20,376 nucleotides of DNA, taken from a virus. Location of the stretch: positions 1 through 20,376 of IMG/VR virus record IMGVR_UViG_3300035698_003519; one strand, written 5' to 3'. This document shows, in pieces, positions 20,022 through 20,376 of the stretch (positions are counted from its first letter, which is position 1; each line of letters opens with the position of its first letter). Made by a program: the position numbers and the translations under genes. The notes under the pieces are model-generated. The model was given only the letters and a program-made list of their open reading frames with translations, was not told the origin of the DNA and searched no databases.

Positions 20022-20133
20022 TGGTAAGAAATGCGACAAAGCGTCTAAGTATAGAGCCGGCTGTAAAAACTATTGCGATCACCATTGGGATGTTTATTTA
20101 GGTTATATAATAGAGAAGAAATACAAAAAATGA
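19987..20133 (+). CDS. 48-aa Cys/His-rich microprotein
   Basis: MPKKWKCDQKTDGKKCDKAS, then RAGCKNYCDHHWDVYLGY. Cys7, Cys16, Cys26 and Cys30 with HH32-33 form a likely zinc site, set in a basic chain. SD GGAG lies 8 nt upstream; its stop overlaps the next start as ATGA. Not recognised. Confidence 0.65.
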   Translation: MPKKWKCDQKTDGKKCDKASKYRAGCKNYCDHHWDVYLGYIIEKKYKK

Positions 20134-20291
20134 GTCATAAAACAAGAACGTCATATAATACTGGTAAGAGCCAAGACGATACCGTATGTTTTAATGGTTC
20201 TAAATGCGATACATATCCTGCCTGTAAAGGTTGCGTAAGAATACAAGGGGAATATACCAAATGGACACCGTTAAGAAACCGACAACAGTAA
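20130..20291 (+). CDS. 53-aa Cys-rich microprotein
   Basis: Begins MSHKTRTSYNTGKS, close to the start of the 107-aa protein at 19480 (MIHKTRTCRVCG). Cys cluster TVCFNGSKCDT and PACKGCVRIQ. A longer in-frame reading from 20073 exists, but the ATGA overlap at 20130 decides the start. Unknown function. Confidence 0.65.
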   Translation: MSHKTRTSYNTGKSQDDTVCFNGSKCDTYPACKGCVRIQGEYTKWTPLRNRQQ

Positions 20292-20376
20292 TATACAAAG
20301 ACGGAAGCGAAGCATCTTTTAAAGATACTTGTATTTGTATCAAAGCACAATTCATTTGGATAAAAGAAGTTAAATA
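20261..20376 (+). CDS. Partial ORF running off the right end
   Basis: MDTVKKPTTVIYKDGSEASF, then KDTCICIKAQFIWIKEVK, open to the last base (ends in TA, possibly the first two bases of a stop). SD AAGGGGA is about 9 nt before the ATG; overlaps the previous gene by 31 nt. CxC seen; function unknown. Confidence 0.5.
   Translation, partial: MDTVKKPTTVIYKDGSEASFKDTCICIKAQFIWIKEVK

Noticed and set aside
1-20376. Stop-codon reassignment
   Set aside because: TAA, TAG and TGA all end genes at sensible places, including within overlaps; no gene needs read-through.

Overview
The window looks like part of an AT-rich genome of an uncultured tailed phage (Caudoviricetes). I see large and small terminase, portal, scaffold and HK97-type capsid genes, tail-fibre-like proteins, an SF3 replicative helicase, an orphan cytosine methyltransferase and a Lar-type anti-restriction protein. 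No tRNA, rRNA, CRISPR array, IS element, integrase, repressor, DNA polymerase, tape measure or endolysin was recognised. The host cannot be named. Sec-type signal peptides and a Lar homologue suggest a bacterial host, probably Gram-negative.

Layout: two divergent arms meet at about 13.3-13.6 kb. The left arm (minus strand, 13,299 down to 7) is the late or virion arm. In transcription order it holds: small terminase interrupted in frame by an HNH nuclease domain; large terminase; a small HTH protein; portal; scaffold; major capsid protein; three unassigned small proteins; a giant tail-fibre-like protein, a pentapeptide-like protein and a beta-helix protein, each with an N-terminal signal peptide; a one-TM holin/XhlA-like protein; a 36-aa microprotein; a 299-aa structural protein; a 53-aa microprotein; and a family 2 glycosyltransferase.

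The divergent control region (13,300-13,599) holds a candidate minus-strand promoter overlapping an inverted repeat, and a good sigma70-like plus-strand promoter. The plus-strand promoter is followed by a leader of about 120 nt. Its 5' end is complementary, in two separate 9-nt blocks, to the loop of a terminator-like hairpin further downstream. This candidate pseudoknotted RNA, or RNA switch, is the most interesting non-coding object here. A second non-coding stretch (13,893-14,119) carries tandem 9-mers in opposite orientations around an AT-rich core, and looks like a replication origin or operator.

The right arm (plus strand, 13,600 to the end) is the early or replication arm. It holds two microproteins, a D5/SF3 helicase, a C5-methyltransferase and a CHC2 zinc-finger primase fragment. 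A tightly overlapped train of about 16 small genes follows, many of them cysteine-rich zinc-ribbon proteins, including an HNH-like protein and a Lar homologue. They are joined by 1-, 4- and 8-nt stop/start overlaps or by a recurring intergenic element that carries the ribosome-binding site. Several microgenes (36-56 aa) were read directly from the sequence. The last gene runs off the right end.
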